Position numbers and translations under genes: made by a program
The notes under the pieces: model-generated
What the model was told of the DNA's origin: nothing
The model's input: only the letters and a program-made list of their open reading frames with translations
The model's database searches: none
Shown: piece after piece, positions 9,369 through 20,965 of the stretch
Position numbering within the stretch: the stretch's first letter is position 1
Layout of the letters: each line of letters starts with the position of its first letter
Assembly: GCF_041200025.1 (NCBI RefSeq)
Contig: NZ_CP165628.1
Coordinates: 5,146,001-5,210,000 of the forward strand
Length of the DNA: 64,000 bases
Direction of reading: 5' to 3'
DNA from: Rouxiella sp. WC2420
GTDB taxonomy: Bacteria > Pseudomonadota > Gammaproteobacteria > Enterobacterales > Enterobacteriaceae

Positions 9369-10492
9369 AGCATTTTCGACTGGCGCTGGTGCGCCAAAAA
9401 TATCGCCCTGACGGCGGCGCAGAGCGGTTTATTTCCCGTGCATTAGAAGCGTTGGAAAATCAGGATCTTGAGCTGAATGTCATCACTCGTCAGTGGCAGG
9501 GTGAAGTCAAAGCCGGATGGCAGGTACACATTTGCGACCCGTGGAAATTTGGCCGGATTAGCCGTGAACGCGGATTTGCCAATGCAGCTCGCCAGCTGTG
9601 GCAAAAAGAAGACTTCGATCTGGTACAAAGCCACGAGCGTATTCCGGGCTGCGATATCTTTCGCGCCGGAGACGGTGTGCATCGTCGCTGGCTTGAGGAG
9701 CGTTCCCGAGTACTGCCTGGCTGGAAAAGCAAACAGCTTTTCGCCGATCGCTACCATCGCTATGTAATGCAGGCCGAACAGCAGATGTACGCCGCTCCGG
9801 AGTTAAAAGCGGTTATCTGCAATGCCGAGATGGTGAAAAAAGAAATCATTACTGAGTTTGGCGTACCTGAAGACAAGATCTACGTCATTTATAACGCTAT
9901 CGATAGCCAACGCTATTTGCCGCCGAGTGAAGCGGAACGCCATGCGCTACGCGTCAAGCATCAAATACCTACAGATGCCACTTGCCTGATTTACGTCGGC
10001 TCAGGCTTTGAGCGAAAAGGCCTAGACGCGGCAATCAAGGCTATCGCACCTACCGATCGACATTTACTGGTCGTGGGGCAAGATAAAGATGAAAAACGCT
10101 ATCGCACGTTGAGTGCCAGCCTGGGATGCGCAAATCGGGTGCATTTCTTTGGCATGCAAACCTCAACGCAGGACTTTTACCAGATGGCCGACGGCCTGCT
10201 ATTGCCAACGCTGTATGACCCGTTTCCAAACGTTATCCTGGAAGCCATGGCCTGTGGATTACCAGTGATCACCACGCCAACCTGCGGCGGCGCGGAATTT
10301 ATTACTGCTGGCGTTAACGGTTATGTCTGTGATGCGTTAGATATTGAAGGTCTTCGTGCGGCCGTAATGGCACTACCAAAACAGGCTCTGGGTTCAATTG
10401 AAGGAGAACGAGCGCGTGAAAAAATCATCGACTGCTCACCGCAAAAGCTTTCGTCGCAGCTTATCTCTCTCTACTGGAGCCTAATAAAATAA
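9365..10492 (+). CDS. wabG: WabG-type LPS core glycosyltransferase (galacturonic acid to heptose II)
   Basis: GT4-family (GT-B fold) protein of 375 aa, highly similar to Klebsiella pneumoniae WabG, which transfers galacturonic acid to L,D-heptose II. It begins MKHFRLALVRQKYRPDGGAE. SHERIPGCD and GDGVHRRW lie near residue 95. IYVGSGFERKGLDAAI starts the donor domain, and the GT4 signature PFPNVILEAMACGLPVI with the E-x7-E spacing is near residue 280. Assignment of the sugar relies on the characterised Klebsiella enzyme. The stop is followed after one base by an ATG that begins a decayed wabH copy. Confidence 0.9.
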   Translation: MKHFRLALVRQKYRPDGGAERFISRALEALENQDLELNVITRQWQGEVKAGWQVHICDPWKFGRISRERGFANAARQLWQKEDFDLVQSHERIPGCDIFRAGDGVHRRWLEERSRVLPGWKSKQLFADRYHRYVMQAEQQMYAAPELKAVICNAEMVKKEIITEFGVPEDKIYVIYNAIDSQRYLPPSEAERHALRVKHQIPTDATCLIYVGSGFERKGLDAAIKAIAPTDRHLLVVGQDKDEKRYRTLSASLGCANRVHFFGMQTSTQDFYQMADGLLLPTLYDPFPNVILEAMACGLPVITTPTCGGAEFITAGVNGYVCDALDIEGLRAAVMALPKQALGSIEGERAREKIIDCSPQKLSSQLISLYWSLIK

Positions 10493-10493
10493 T

Positions 10494-10613
10494 ATGCGCA
10501 TACTCATGATTATGTATGGCTTCTTCGGCCATAGGGCTGAGAAAGTTGTTCTAATCTTTTAGGAAGGTTTAATATAGCAGGGCCATCAGGTGGCTCTGCT
10601 TTGATTGTTTGAT
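10494..10613 (+). pseudogene. Decayed 5' fragment of wabH
   Basis: These about 120 bases align without gaps to the first 120 bases of the intact wabH at 11251: the same MRILMI start, then ...AEKVVL. Substitutions have created in-frame stops (TCG to TAG at 10560-10562, another TAG, then TGA). The junction with the wabG stop, ending ctaataaaataat before the ATG, is the same as the one in front of intact wabH. It is therefore a relic of an earlier wabG-wabH junction rather than a separate gene. Confidence 0.85.
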
Positions 10614-10670
10614 GTTTTTTTTAAACCAGACCTGATCAAATAGAGCACACAGTTGTCGACGATTCCATCG

Positions 10671-10945
10671 TACTCGCACTTCTGAATGATATCTTGATGC
10701 AATCACTGCTTAGGCATTGATTGATGCGATAAATAGTTTGATCCCATGAAGCATTTTCGACTGTTACCAGTATTCGCCTTAAAAATCGGCCTGGTAGTGG
10801 CATTTTACGCGTTAATTTAATTTCGTTTAATATGATTAAAATCAACAGCTTAATTTTAAATTAGTTAACTATTGATGGCGATTTGGAATCAAAATCGGAT
10901 AAAAAACAAACACTCGTGTTCCCTGGAGTTTTGGCCGCATTAGTC
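10671..10945 (+). pseudogene. Decayed waaQ 3' end plus wabG 5' fragment, copy 1
   Basis: Bases 10671-10745 match the last about 75 bases of waaQ (GATATCTTGATGCAAT and GATTGATGCG are landmarks). ATGAAGCATTTTCGACTG at 10746 then matches the first codons of wabG, and similarity fades by about 10800. A short stretch near 10921-10945 (TTTTGGCCGCATTAG) resembles wabG 9545-9560, so copy 1 may extend to there with internal deletions. No reading frame survives. Confidence 0.75.
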
Positions 10946-10959
10946 ACCATGGCGCCATG

Positions 10960-11242
10960 GTGCTCGAACTTCCGAATGATATCTTGATGAAATACTCGCC
11001 CAAAAATTATTGATACGGCAGATAGGTTATTTCCATGAAGCATTTTCGACCGGCACTGTTACCCCAAGAATACCGACCTGACGAATTTGTCTGTGATGCG
11101 CTTGAAACACAAGCCACTCATGCATCCACGCTGAAGAGAAAAGCTATTTATTCGGTCGAGAGAGTGCCCACGCGTAAAAATTTCCCCACATCTTGCCGCC
11201 ATAGCCTTCCTCGCAGCTTACCTCTCTCTACTGGAGCCTAAT
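10960..11242 (+). pseudogene. Decayed waaQ 3' end plus internally deleted wabG, copy 2
   Basis: Bases 10960-11034 again match the waaQ 3' end, and ATG 11035 starts 16 codons resembling the WabG N-terminus (MKHFRPALLPQEYRPD). The sequence then jumps to the wabG 3' region (GTCTGTGATGCG matches wabG near 10325). It runs to the same last bases as wabG (TCGCAGCTTACCTCTCTCTACTGGAGCC without a break is shared apart from one base). A 68-codon frame remains but is out of phase at the end. It lies immediately in front of the intact wabH. Confidence 0.85.
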
Positions 11243-11250
11243 AAAATAAT

Positions 11251-12360
11251 ATGCGCATACTCATGATTATCGATGGCTTACCGGGCGGTGGAGCTGAGAA
11301 GGTTGTTCTGACTCTTTCGGAAGGTTTAATCCAGCAAGGCCATCAGGTCGCTCTGCTTTCATTACGCGACGTGTGTTCTTACGCCATTCCGGCGCAGCTC
11401 GAATACAAAGTGGTTAACGATGATTGCCGCACTCCCTGGCGCAAGCTCAACGAGTTATCTCGACGAGCGAAGCAGTTAGATGAATGTTTCAAAGAGTTAG
11501 AACACTCCGGGCCAGCATTTGATTTAATCATCTCTAATCTGCATAAAACTGACCGTATCGTCAGTAAAAGCGCACTCTATTCCGACAACCGCCTGTGGTT
11601 CTGCATTCACGGTGTCTTGTCATCCACCTATCTGGGTCACAGAAAAGGTCTGAATCGTTGGTTTAAAAAGCAAAAGATGGCGTCGGTATATCAGAACAAA
11701 AATATTGTTTCTGTCTCCGAATTTGCCGGAAAAGACTTGCTAACGGATATGGGCGTGCGCGCCAGGCACCTGGAAGTCATCAACAATCCGTTTGATTTAG
11801 TGCATACCAGAGAGTTAGCGGCAGAAGAGTGTGAGCTAGCTGGCCAACCTTATCTGATCCACGTGGCGCGTTTTCATGTGCAGAAAAGGCACGATCGCTT
11901 ACTCAAGGCCTATGCCAAAACCAGGCTTTCTGCGCCCTTAGTTCTTTTGGGCACGGGTCCTGAAGAAAAAATCGCCGAAGTCAAAACGCTGGCGTTAAGC
12001 CTGGGCATTGCCGAAAGGGTTATATTCCTGGGATTCCAGAAAAAACCTTTCCCATATATCAAAAACGCCAAATTGCTGGTCATGAGTTCGGACAGCGAGG
12101 GCTTTGGCAACGTTCTGGCAGAAGCGCTAATTTTGAATACGCCAGTCGCCAGCACGCGCTGCCCGGGTGGCCCAGAGGAGATCCTGATCGGAGATTTGGC
12201 TCGCGGCCTTTCTGAGATTAACGTCGACTCGTTAGCCGAAACCATCTTGGATATCTACAATAACCCACCGGTTATCGATGCAAAAACGTTGTCCCGTTTT
12301 GAATTACAGACAATCTGTAAGCAATATGCAGCTTTGGCAGCCATCAGTGCCGATCAATAA
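11251..12360 (+). CDS. wabH: WabH-type LPS core glycosyltransferase (GlcNAc to galacturonic acid)
   Basis: GT4-family GT-B protein of 369 aa. It starts MRILMIIDGLPGGGAEKVVL, the glycine-rich acceptor-domain loop of GT4 enzymes. The donor domain shows YLIHVARFHVQKRHDRLL near residue 205 and SSDSEGFGNVLAEALILNTPV near residue 285. Position after wabG and before waaA, and the overall sequence, match WabH of Klebsiella and Serratia, which adds GlcNAc to the GalA placed by WabG. Donor specificity is taken from those relatives. It follows the decayed wabG copy, so its original leader is the duplicated wabG 3' end. Confidence 0.85.
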   Translation: MRILMIIDGLPGGGAEKVVLTLSEGLIQQGHQVALLSLRDVCSYAIPAQLEYKVVNDDCRTPWRKLNELSRRAKQLDECFKELEHSGPAFDLIISNLHKTDRIVSKSALYSDNRLWFCIHGVLSSTYLGHRKGLNRWFKKQKMASVYQNKNIVSVSEFAGKDLLTDMGVRARHLEVINNPFDLVHTRELAAEECELAGQPYLIHVARFHVQKRHDRLLKAYAKTRLSAPLVLLGTGPEEKIAEVKTLALSLGIAERVIFLGFQKKPFPYIKNAKLLVMSSDSEGFGNVLAEALILNTPVASTRCPGGPEEILIGDLARGLSEINVDSLAETILDIYNNPPVIDAKTLSRFELQTICKQYAALAAISADQ

Positions 12361-12423
12361 TGATGGCTTTCGCTCAGCTTAAAATTTAGAATTCGGCCTT
12401 TACCCTTAGATTTTACGGATATT

Positions 12424-13701
12424 ATGTTACAAACGCTGTATACCGTTCTTCTTTACCTCATTCAGCCGCTGATCTGGATTCGTCTCTGGATGCGTGGCCG
12501 GAAGGCGCCGCTCTATCGCAAAAGATGGGCAGAGCGCTATGGATTTTGCAAAGGTAAGGTCGTGGCGGACGGCATTATGCTGCATTCCGTTTCTGTGGGT
12601 GAAACACTGGCCGCGGTTCCGTTGGTAAGAGCGCTGCGTCATCGCTATCCTTCCCTGCCGATCACCGTGACTACTATGACGCCGACTGGCTCGGAACGTG
12701 CCGTTTCTGCTTTCGGCAAAGATGTTAGCCACGTCTATCTGCCGTATGATCTACCCGGCTCCATCGAGCGTTTTCTTGATCAGGTTCGCCCCAAGCTGGT
12801 GATTATCATGGAAACAGAGTTGTGGCCAAATCTTATTTCTGCTCTGCATCAGCGAGATATTCCGCTAGTGATCGCCAATGCGCGCCTGTCTGCTCGCTCC
12901 GCCAAAGGTTATGCCAAGATAGGCAAATTTATTCAGCGCGTGATGAAAAAAATCACCCTGATTGCGGCGCAAAATACCGAGGATGGCGAACGCTTTATCT
13001 CTTTAGGACTTAAACGCTCTCATCTTGCGGTCACCGGAAGCCTGAAGTTTGATATTTCTGTCACTCCTGAACTCGCCGCTCGCGCACTGACATTGCGCAG
13101 CCAATGGGCCTCGCGTCGTCAGGTATGGATTGCCACCAGCACTCACGACGGCGAAGAGGCTATTCTGCTTGAAGCCCACCGCGAATTGCTAAAAACCTTT
13201 CCTAATCTGCTGCTGATCCTCGTGCCGCGCCATCCTGAACGATTCCCGGTGGCCTGCGATTTAACTCAAAAAGCGGGTCTAACCTATATTCAACGCAGTA
13301 GTGGAGAAGTGCCTTCGGCGCAAACTCAGGTGGTAATCGGAGATACCATGGGCGAGCTGATGCTACTGTACGGAATTGCTGATGTTGCTTTCGTTGGTGG
13401 CAGTCTGGTTGAACGAGGCGGTCATAATCCGCTGGAAGCCGCTGCGCACGCAATACCGGTGCTAATGGGTCCACATACCTTCAATTTCAAAGATATCTGC
13501 GCCAAACTTGCGCAGGCGGATGGCCTGATTACCGTGACAGACAGTGCCTCGCTGGTTAAAGAGATTTCCACGCTGTTGACCGACGAAGACTATCGTTTGT
13601 ACTACGGTCGCCACGCGGTAGACGTGCTGCGTCAAAATCAGGGCGCACTGCAACGCCTGTTGCAGCTGATGGAGCCTCATCTTCCCCCACGGAGTCATTA
13701 A
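12424..13701 (+). CDS. waaA: Kdo transferase
   Basis: GT30 enzyme that adds two 3-deoxy-D-manno-octulosonate residues to lipid IVA; essential in most enterobacteria. The 425-aa length is exactly the family norm. An N-terminal membrane anchor (about residues 5-20) precedes RKRWAERYGF. The catalytic-region motif HSVSVGETLA is at about residue 57, METELWPN near residue 122, and the donor-site GGSLVERGGHNPLE near residue 325. It sits 63 bases after wabH and 3 bases before waaE. Confidence 0.97.
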   Translation: MLQTLYTVLLYLIQPLIWIRLWMRGRKAPLYRKRWAERYGFCKGKVVADGIMLHSVSVGETLAAVPLVRALRHRYPSLPITVTTMTPTGSERAVSAFGKDVSHVYLPYDLPGSIERFLDQVRPKLVIIMETELWPNLISALHQRDIPLVIANARLSARSAKGYAKIGKFIQRVMKKITLIAAQNTEDGERFISLGLKRSHLAVTGSLKFDISVTPELAARALTLRSQWASRRQVWIATSTHDGEEAILLEAHRELLKTFPNLLLILVPRHPERFPVACDLTQKAGLTYIQRSSGEVPSAQTQVVIGDTMGELMLLYGIADVAFVGGSLVERGGHNPLEAAAHAIPVLMGPHTFNFKDICAKLAQADGLITVTDSASLVKEISTLLTDEDYRLYYGRHAVDVLRQNQGALQRLLQLMEPHLPPRSH

Positions 13702-13704
13702 ATA

Positions 13705-15775
<2,071 letters not shown>

Positions 15776-15818
15776 GAAGTATTCCTGGGGACATTAATGT
15801 GCCGAGTAGTGTAGCCAA

Positions 15819-16045
15819 CACAGCTACGGCTTCAAGCAGTAAAATTATCCCCGAAGTAATTGGAGTTGAAGCAAGGCGGCAAATGAACGAGTCCCTGGGA
15901 GCTTACACAGGTAAGTGACTGGGGTGAGAGTGTGTAGCCACAAAGCTGCCGGGAGCAGATTTGAACGCTGTTTACAGCGGCCCCGGAGGGGTGAAGTCCA
16001 GGGATGGGCTGAATAGCACAGCTACGGCTTCAAGTACGAAGGGGA
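15819..16045. repeat. ERIC element with an internal insertion, plus flanking partial copy
   Basis: Bases 15851-16045 hold an ERIC-like repeat. The ERIC core GAGCTTACACAGGTAAGTGA followed by CTGGGGTGAG is at about 15899-15927, next to GCAAGGCGGCAAATGAACGAG. About 90 extra bases (about 15932-16016) separate the core from the terminal CACAGCTACGGCTTCAAG (16017-16034). That 18-base end also occurs as a direct repeat at 15819-15836. The second ERIC at 43.8 kb lacks the insertion and is about 103 bases long. It lies in the gap between mutM and rpmG. Confidence 0.8.
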
Positions 16046-16055
16046 TTTTTGGGCA

Positions 16056-16085
16056 TAAAAAAACCCAGCCGAGGCCGGGTTTTTA
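16056..16085 (-). terminator. Rho-independent terminator after rpmG
   Basis: On the minus strand AACCCGGCC and GGCTGGGTT pair (one G-U) and are followed by a run of seven Ts. It lies 15 bases past the rpmG stop. Confidence 0.8.
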
Positions 16086-16099
16086 TTAATCCGCTAAAA

Positions 16100-16270
<171 letters not shown>

Positions 16271-16283
16271 TCAGTTCCTTTCC

Positions 16284-16538
<255 letters not shown>

Positions 16539-16585
16539 TCAAATCAGCTCGAGCTTCGTATAGGGTATGGCCGCCTCGTCAGGCT

Positions 16586-16717
16586 TTGAGAGCCCATCTC
16601 AGCAAACTCCACTGAGAACCGACTCACTGTCGTCGGGTAAAAACCATAAATCATCAGGTTAACCATCAGCATGCATGATGCTTCCCGGTAATGAAACCTG
16701 CTGAGATAGGCTCTTAA
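16586..16717 (-). ncRNA. Candidate structured 5' leader of rpmBG
   Basis: Two arms, 16699-16717 and 16586-16604, pair over 19 positions with one mismatch and one G-U when read on the minus strand (TTAAGAGCCTATCTCAGCA with TGCTGAGATGGGCTCTCAA). The 94 bases between hold smaller hairpins, such as CATCA...TGATG around CATGCATG. The whole structure lies between the predicted promoter and the rpmB start, so it would form in the mRNA leader. I know of no named family for it; autoregulation by L28 or L33 is only a guess. Confidence 0.4.
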
Positions 16718-16747
16718 CGCCAAACCCAAGATTCTCAAAGGTGGCGT

Positions 16748-16776
16748 AGTATACGCTCTAGAGCGTAAGTGCTCAA
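16748..16776 (-). promoter_or_regulatory. Predicted sigma-70 promoter for rpmBG
   Basis: On the minus strand TTGAGC (16776-16771) and TATACT (16753-16748) are separated by exactly 17 bases, close to consensus. Transcription would start near 16741, about 220 bases before rpmB. Confidence 0.6.
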
Positions 16777-16819
16777 GTCCCGAACAGCTAAAGATCCCTA
16801 AGGATCTATAAAAAGGCGT

Positions 16820-17503
16820 TTAAAGCCAACCGCGCTCGGCAAAAGAGACGGTATCTCCTCCCCCAACCACCAGGTGGTCAAGTACGCGAATGTCCAACAG
16901 TTGGCACGCCTTTACTATCTGTTCGGTTACCCTTCTGTCCGCAAAACTGGGTTCAGCTCTGCCGGACGGGTGATTATGCGCCAGAATCAGCGCTGTCGCA
17001 TTAACCTTCATCGCTTCGCGCACAATTTCACGCGGATGAATTTCGACGCTGCTAATAGTACCAGCAAACATCTCCTCATGGCGAATAACACGGTGTTGAT
17101 TGTCGAGAAAAAGTACCAAAAACACCTCTCTCTCCCGATCTGACAGCAGATTTTGTAAATACTGACGGGTTATCTGTGGATTCAGCAGCACATTTTCGCA
17201 TGCGAGCTGACGGGCATGGCGCCGTTGTGATAGTTCAGTCACAGCAGAGAGCTGGGCAAACTTTGCCGCCCCCATGCCGTGAAAACTGATTATGTCCTGA
17301 TAATCCGCAGCTAAAATTTCATAAATTGATCCAAAATGTGTAACCAGACTTTCTGCCAGCGCCATCACATTCATGCCACGCACGCCAGTGTGTAAAAAAA
17401 TGGCCAGCAGTTCACAATCTGACAAGCTGGCTGCCCCATGGGCGATCAACTTTTCTCTTGGCCCCGTCCCTCCGCTCCAAACTATTTTGTGCTTTTTCAT
17501 CAT
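16820..17503 (-). CDS. radC: RadC family JAB-domain protein
   Basis: The protein (227 aa) has an N-terminal helix-hairpin-helix region ([18 protein letters not shown] near residue 85) and a C-terminal JAB/MPN metalloprotease-like domain with the zinc motif [17 protein letters not shown] near residue 175. It is the chromosomal RadC between rpmB and coaBC as in E. coli. Its cellular function is unsettled; the old link to recombinational repair was withdrawn. GTG-ATG-ATG are stacked at the start; I chose the first ATG, with GAGG just upstream. It is divergent from coaBC. Confidence 0.92.
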   Translation of the reverse strand: MMKKHKIVWSGGTGPREKLIAHGAASLSDCELLAIFLHTGVRGMNVMALAESLVTHFGSIYEILAADYQDIISFHGMGAAKFAQLSAVTELSQRRHARQLACENVLLNPQITRQYLQNLLSDREREVFLVLFLDNQHRVIRHEEMFAGTISSVEIHPREIVREAMKVNATALILAHNHPSGRAEPSFADRRVTEQIVKACQLLDIRVLDHLVVGGGDTVSFAERGWL

Positions 17504-17681
17504 CACACCTCATTAGCCAGGATTGTCGCACAGCCTGATAACGCAAGGTTTGCAGAAGATTTTATCCTGCGAGACATCTCGCAAAACCCGCAAACCCCCT
17601 CGCTAATAATGAAAGCGTATAGCTGTCATGAATGAGCAGTATGCTAAAATATCGCCTCTTTGGACTTTCAATCGGACAATC

Positions 17682-18899
17682 ATGATGACGGGACTTTCCG
17701 GCAAACATATTGTGCTTGGCGTCAGCGGCGGCATTGCTGCCTACAAAGCACCTGAATTGGTACGGCGGCTCCGCGACCGTGGGGCAGAAGTTAGAGTCGT
17801 GATGACAGAAGCGGCCAAAGCTTTTATTACACCACTCAGCCTGCAAGCCGTTTCGGGTTATCCAGTCTCTGACTCGCTGCTAGACCCGGCCGCAGAAGCC
17901 GCGATGGGCCATATTGAGCTCGGTAAATGGGCTGACCTGGTTATCATCGCTCCCGCCACCGCCGATTTACTGGCGCGTATCAATGCCGGGATGGCGAATG
18001 ACCTGCTGACGACTATCTGTCTGGCTACCGCTGCGCCTGTCGCCGTTGTTCCTGCCATGAACCAGCAGATGTATCGTGCTGCCGTCACTCAGGAAAACCT
18101 GCAACAACTTACGGCTCGCGGCACATTGATTTGGGGACCTGATGAAGGCAGCCAGGCCTGTGGCGACGTAGGGCCAGGGCGCATGCTCGACCCGATGGTG
18201 ATTGTCGGCATGGCCGTTGAGCACTTCACGCCTCACCAGGACTTGAAGCATCTGAAGATAATGGTTACTGCTGGACCAACGCGTGAGGCGCTGGACCCCG
18301 TTCGTTACATCAGCAATCACAGCTCAGGAAAAATGGGCTTTGCCATTGCCGAAGCCGCTGCCAGGCGCGGTGCCCAGGTAACTCTGGTCAGCGGTCCAGT
18401 TTCACTGGAAACGCCAAAAAATGTGACTAGAATCGACGTGACTACCGCGCTGGAAATGGAAGCCGCGGTTAATAATGGCGTCGCCTCTCAACATATTTTT
18501 ATCTCCTGCGCCGCTGTGGCAGACTATCGTGCTATCACGATAGCCGACGAAAAAATAAAAAAACAAGGTGATGAAATCACTCTTAAAATGGTTAAAAACC
18601 CTGATATTGTCGCCGGGGTTGGTGCCATGAAAGAACATCGGCCGTATGTCGTTGGGTTTGCCGCAGAAACCCAGAATATGGAAGAATACGCCCAACAAAA
18701 ACGAATCAGGAAGAATCTAGACCTGATTTGCGCAAATGATGTTTCACTTGCCGGGCATGGTTTTAATAGCAATACCAATGCTTTGCATCTTTTTTGGCAA
18801 CATGGAGATCTGCGTTTACCCCTCAGTGATAAACAGCAGCTTGGCCAAGCTTTAATAAATGAGATTGTCAGCCGTTATGATGAAAAAAATAGACATTAA
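17682..18899 (+). CDS. coaBC: Bifunctional phosphopantothenoylcysteine decarboxylase / phosphopantothenate-cysteine ligase
   Basis: Two steps of CoA synthesis in one polypeptide (405 aa). The N-terminal FMN-dependent decarboxylase (CoaC) shows [26 protein letters not shown] with the catalytic His, and PAMNQQMY. The C-terminal CTP-dependent ligase (CoaB) starts about residue 190 with [25 protein letters not shown], and KMVKNPDIV follows. I take the ATG at 17682; the preceding 18 in-frame codons do not belong to the family. The 3' end overlaps dut by 23 bases. Confidence 0.96.
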   Translation: MMTGLSGKHIVLGVSGGIAAYKAPELVRRLRDRGAEVRVVMTEAAKAFITPLSLQAVSGYPVSDSLLDPAAEAAMGHIELGKWADLVIIAPATADLLARINAGMANDLLTTICLATAAPVAVVPAMNQQMYRAAVTQENLQQLTARGTLIWGPDEGSQACGDVGPGRMLDPMVIVGMAVEHFTPHQDLKHLKIMVTAGPTREALDPVRYISNHSSGKMGFAIAEAAARRGAQVTLVSGPVSLETPKNVTRIDVTTALEMEAAVNNGVASQHIFISCAAVADYRAITIADEKIKKQGDEITLKMVKNPDIVAGVGAMKEHRPYVVGFAAETQNMEEYAQQKRIRKNLDLICANDVSLAGHGFNSNTNALHLFWQHGDLRLPLSDKQQLGQALINEIVSRYDEKNRH

Positions 18900-19335
18900 G
18901 ATCCTTGATCCACGCATTGGCAAAGATTTCCCATTGCCGGCTTATGCAACACCAGGTTCCGCTGGACTAGATTTGCGTGCAGTTCTGGACAATGCCGTTG
19001 AGCTGCATCCGGGTGAAACCACTTTGCTTCCTACCGGCCTGGCTATTCACATCGGCGATGCCAATCTGGCAGCGGTTATCCTGCCTCGTTCAGGCTTGGG
19101 GCATAAGCATGGCGTGGTTTTGGGTAATCTGGTGGGTCTGATTGATTCGGATTATCAGGGGCAGTTAATGGTGTCGGTATGGAATCGTGGTCAAACGACT
19201 TTCACTATTGAACCAGGCGAACGTATCGCACAGATGGTATTTGTTCCTGTAGTTCAGGCTGAATTCAATCTGGTTGAAGACTTTACCAGCAGTGAACGTG
19301 GCGAAGGTGGCTTTGGTCACTCTGGGCGCCAGTAA
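18877..19335 (+). CDS. dut: dUTP diphosphatase
   Basis: Hydrolyses dUTP to dUMP and PPi, keeping uracil out of DNA and supplying dTMP synthesis. The 152-aa protein contains all five trimeric dUTPase motifs in order: [44 protein letters not shown] and [11 protein letters not shown] at the C-terminus. The start is inside coaBC, as in E. coli (MMKKID). Expression is probably coupled to coaBC. Confidence 0.97.
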   Translation: MMKKIDIKILDPRIGKDFPLPAYATPGSAGLDLRAVLDNAVELHPGETTLLPTGLAIHIGDANLAAVILPRSGLGHKHGVVLGNLVGLIDSDYQGQLMVSVWNRGQTTFTIEPGERIAQMVFVPVVQAEFNLVEDFTSSERGEGGFGHSGRQ

Positions 19336-19388
19336 GAATCTGTTCAACATCGCGGTGCAGGGCCGCAGGATATTGAACAGATCCTTAT
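19336..19388 (+). terminator. Hairpin after dut
   Basis: ATCTGTTCAA at about 19338 pairs with TTGAACAGAT at about 19374, continuing inward through partly paired GC-rich bases. The tail CCTTATTTATAT is only moderately T-rich. It is probably the end of the coaBC-dut transcript. Confidence 0.5.
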
Positions 19389-19568
19389 TTATATCAAGCC
19401 GATGCAATAAACACTAATTATACTCCACTGCTTCTGGAAGGCTGGGCTTTGTCTATCGCTGGACAAAAGCAGAGGGGGTAGATAAGCCGCAAGATCTCTC
19501 GATTTAAGCGGCCATTGTGCGGTTTTTTTATAATTTTGAGCCGTTTTTTAGCAAGGGTCTATTCAGAC

Positions 19569-20165
19569 ATGGCAGAAAAAGAAAATACTAAAAGGAACCG
19601 GCGCGAGGAGATTTTGCAGGCGTTAGCGCAAATGCTCCAGTCCAGCGATGGCAGCCAGCGTATTACTACGGCAAAGCTTGCCGCCAATGTCGGTGTATCT
19701 GAAGCTGCACTTTACCGCCATTTTCCCAGCAAAACGCGGATGTTTGACAGTCTTATCGAGTTTATCGAGGACAGCCTTATCACCCGTATCAATCTTATCT
19801 TGCAGGATGAGAAAGATACGCTAAATAGGCTTCGTCTCATTCTGCTGTTGATATTGGGATTTGCTGAACGTAATCCGGGTCTGACTCGCATCATGACAGG
19901 ACATGCATTGATGTTTGAACAAGACCGGTTGCAAGGTCGAATCAACCAGCTGTTTGAACGTATTGAGGTTCAGCTTCGCCAGGTTCTGCGCGAAAAGAAA
20001 ATGCGTGAAGGTGCAGGATATACCACTGATGAAACCCTGCTCGCCAGTCAATTGCTGGCATTTTGCGAAGGCCTGCTGTCGCGCTTTGTGCGTTCAGAGT
20101 TTAAGTATCGCCCAACGCAGGATTTCGACACCCGCTGGCCGCTGATTGCTGCACAGCTGCTATAA
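19569..20165 (+). CDS. slmA: Nucleoid occlusion factor SlmA
   Basis: TetR-fold DNA-binding protein that binds SBS sites over the nucleoid and blocks FtsZ-ring assembly there. The 198-aa protein has the N-terminal HTH ([27 protein letters not shown], residues about 33-58) and the following all-helical domain. I chose the start [14 protein letters not shown]; an upstream in-frame ATG at 19515 would add 18 hydrophobic residues not found in the family. It is convergent with pyrE. Confidence 0.96.
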   Translation: MAEKENTKRNRREEILQALAQMLQSSDGSQRITTAKLAANVGVSEAALYRHFPSKTRMFDSLIEFIEDSLITRINLILQDEKDTLNRLRLILLLILGFAERNPGLTRIMTGHALMFEQDRLQGRINQLFERIEVQLRQVLREKKMREGAGYTTDETLLASQLLAFCEGLLSRFVRSEFKYRPTQDFDTRWPLIAAQLL

Positions 20166-20190
20166 GCAATTTGTTCTAAAAATAGAAAGC

Positions 20191-20216
20191 AAAAAAGGGC
20201 CAATGGCCCTTTTCTT
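20191..20216. terminator. Bidirectional terminator between slmA and pyrE
   Basis: AAAAAAGGGC-CAATG-GCCCTTTTC forms a GC stem flanked by A6 on the left and T4 on the right, so it can serve both convergent genes. Confidence 0.75.
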
Positions 20217-20236
20217 TATAATGCTTAAAACTGAAA

Positions 20237-20878
20237 TTAAATGCCGTACTGCTGACGATAAGCACGTACCGCGGCCAGATGATCGGCCATCTCAGCCTTC
20301 TCTTCCAGATAATCAATCAGGTCAGCCAAAGTGATGATTGATATCACCTTACAGCCGTAATCGCGTTCAACTTCCTGAATAGCAGAGATATCCGCACGAC
20401 CACGCTCTTGGCGATCCAGGGAAATAAGCACACCGGCCAATGACGCGTTATTCGCATTAATGATTTCCATCGATTCACGGATAGCGGTTCCGGCGGTGAT
20501 TACATCGTCCACCAGCATTACTTTACCTTGCAGCGGACTACCCACCAGAGTGCCGCCTTCGCCGTGATCTTTAACTTCTTTGCGGTTAAAGCAGTAAGGC
20601 ACATCGCGTTCATGCTGCTCGGCCAATGCCACCACTGTGGTGGTTGCGATAGGGATACCCTTGTAAGCCGGGCCAAACACCAAGTCAAAATCGATGCCTG
20701 AGTCAATCAGAGCTTCGGCGTAAAAACGGCCGAGCAAAGCCAGGTCGCGACCGGTATTAAACAGGCCTGCGTTAAAAAAGTAGGGGCTGATACGGCCTGA
20801 CTTCAGGGTAAATTCGCCGAATTTCAAAACCTGCTTGTTCAGTGCAAACTCAATAAACTGGCGCTGATAGGCTTTCAT
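20237..20878 (-). CDS. pyrE: Orotate phosphoribosyltransferase
   Basis: Converts orotate and PRPP to OMP in pyrimidine synthesis. The 213-aa protein has the family length. The PRPP-binding motif [17 protein letters not shown] is near residue 120, and [11 protein letters not shown] is near residue 70. I used the ATG at 20878; the longer frame runs through the attenuator. It lies downstream of rph and a U-tract hairpin, so it is very likely under UTP-sensitive attenuation. Confidence 0.97.
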   Translation of the reverse strand: MKAYQRQFIEFALNKQVLKFGEFTLKSGRISPYFFNAGLFNTGRDLALLGRFYAEALIDSGIDFDLVFGPAYKGIPIATTTVVALAEQHERDVPYCFNRKEVKDHGEGGTLVGSPLQGKVMLVDDVITAGTAIRESMEIINANNASLAGVLISLDRQERGRADISAIQEVERDYGCKVISIITLADLIDYLEEKAEMADHLAAVRAYRQQYGI

Positions 20879-20930
20879 GGATATTTTTCCTCGTGTTCTT
20901 TTAATCTTATAGCTGGCCCAAAGGCCATAC

Positions 20931-20957
20931 ATAAAAAAGGCGACTGATTAAGTCGCC
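20931..20957 (-). promoter_or_regulatory. pyrE transcription attenuator
   Basis: On the minus strand GGCGACT-TAATC-AGTCGCC is followed by six Ts, a strong intrinsic terminator. It begins 9 bases past the rph stop and 53 bases before pyrE. This matches the E. coli arrangement, where translation to the end of rph, coupled to UTP-dependent polymerase pausing, decides read-through. The mechanism is taken from E. coli; the hairpin is seen here. Confidence 0.85.
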
Positions 20958-20965
20958 CCAAATAA

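Noticed and set aside
11035-11241. A 68-codon gene starting with MKHFRPALL
   Set aside because: It is the remnant of wabG with an internal deletion and a frameshift, so I list it as pseudogene material rather than as a CDS.
16792-16807. Hairpin AGATCC/GGATCT as radC terminator
   Set aside because: The stem is only 6 bp and no T-run follows on the minus strand, so support is too weak to list it.
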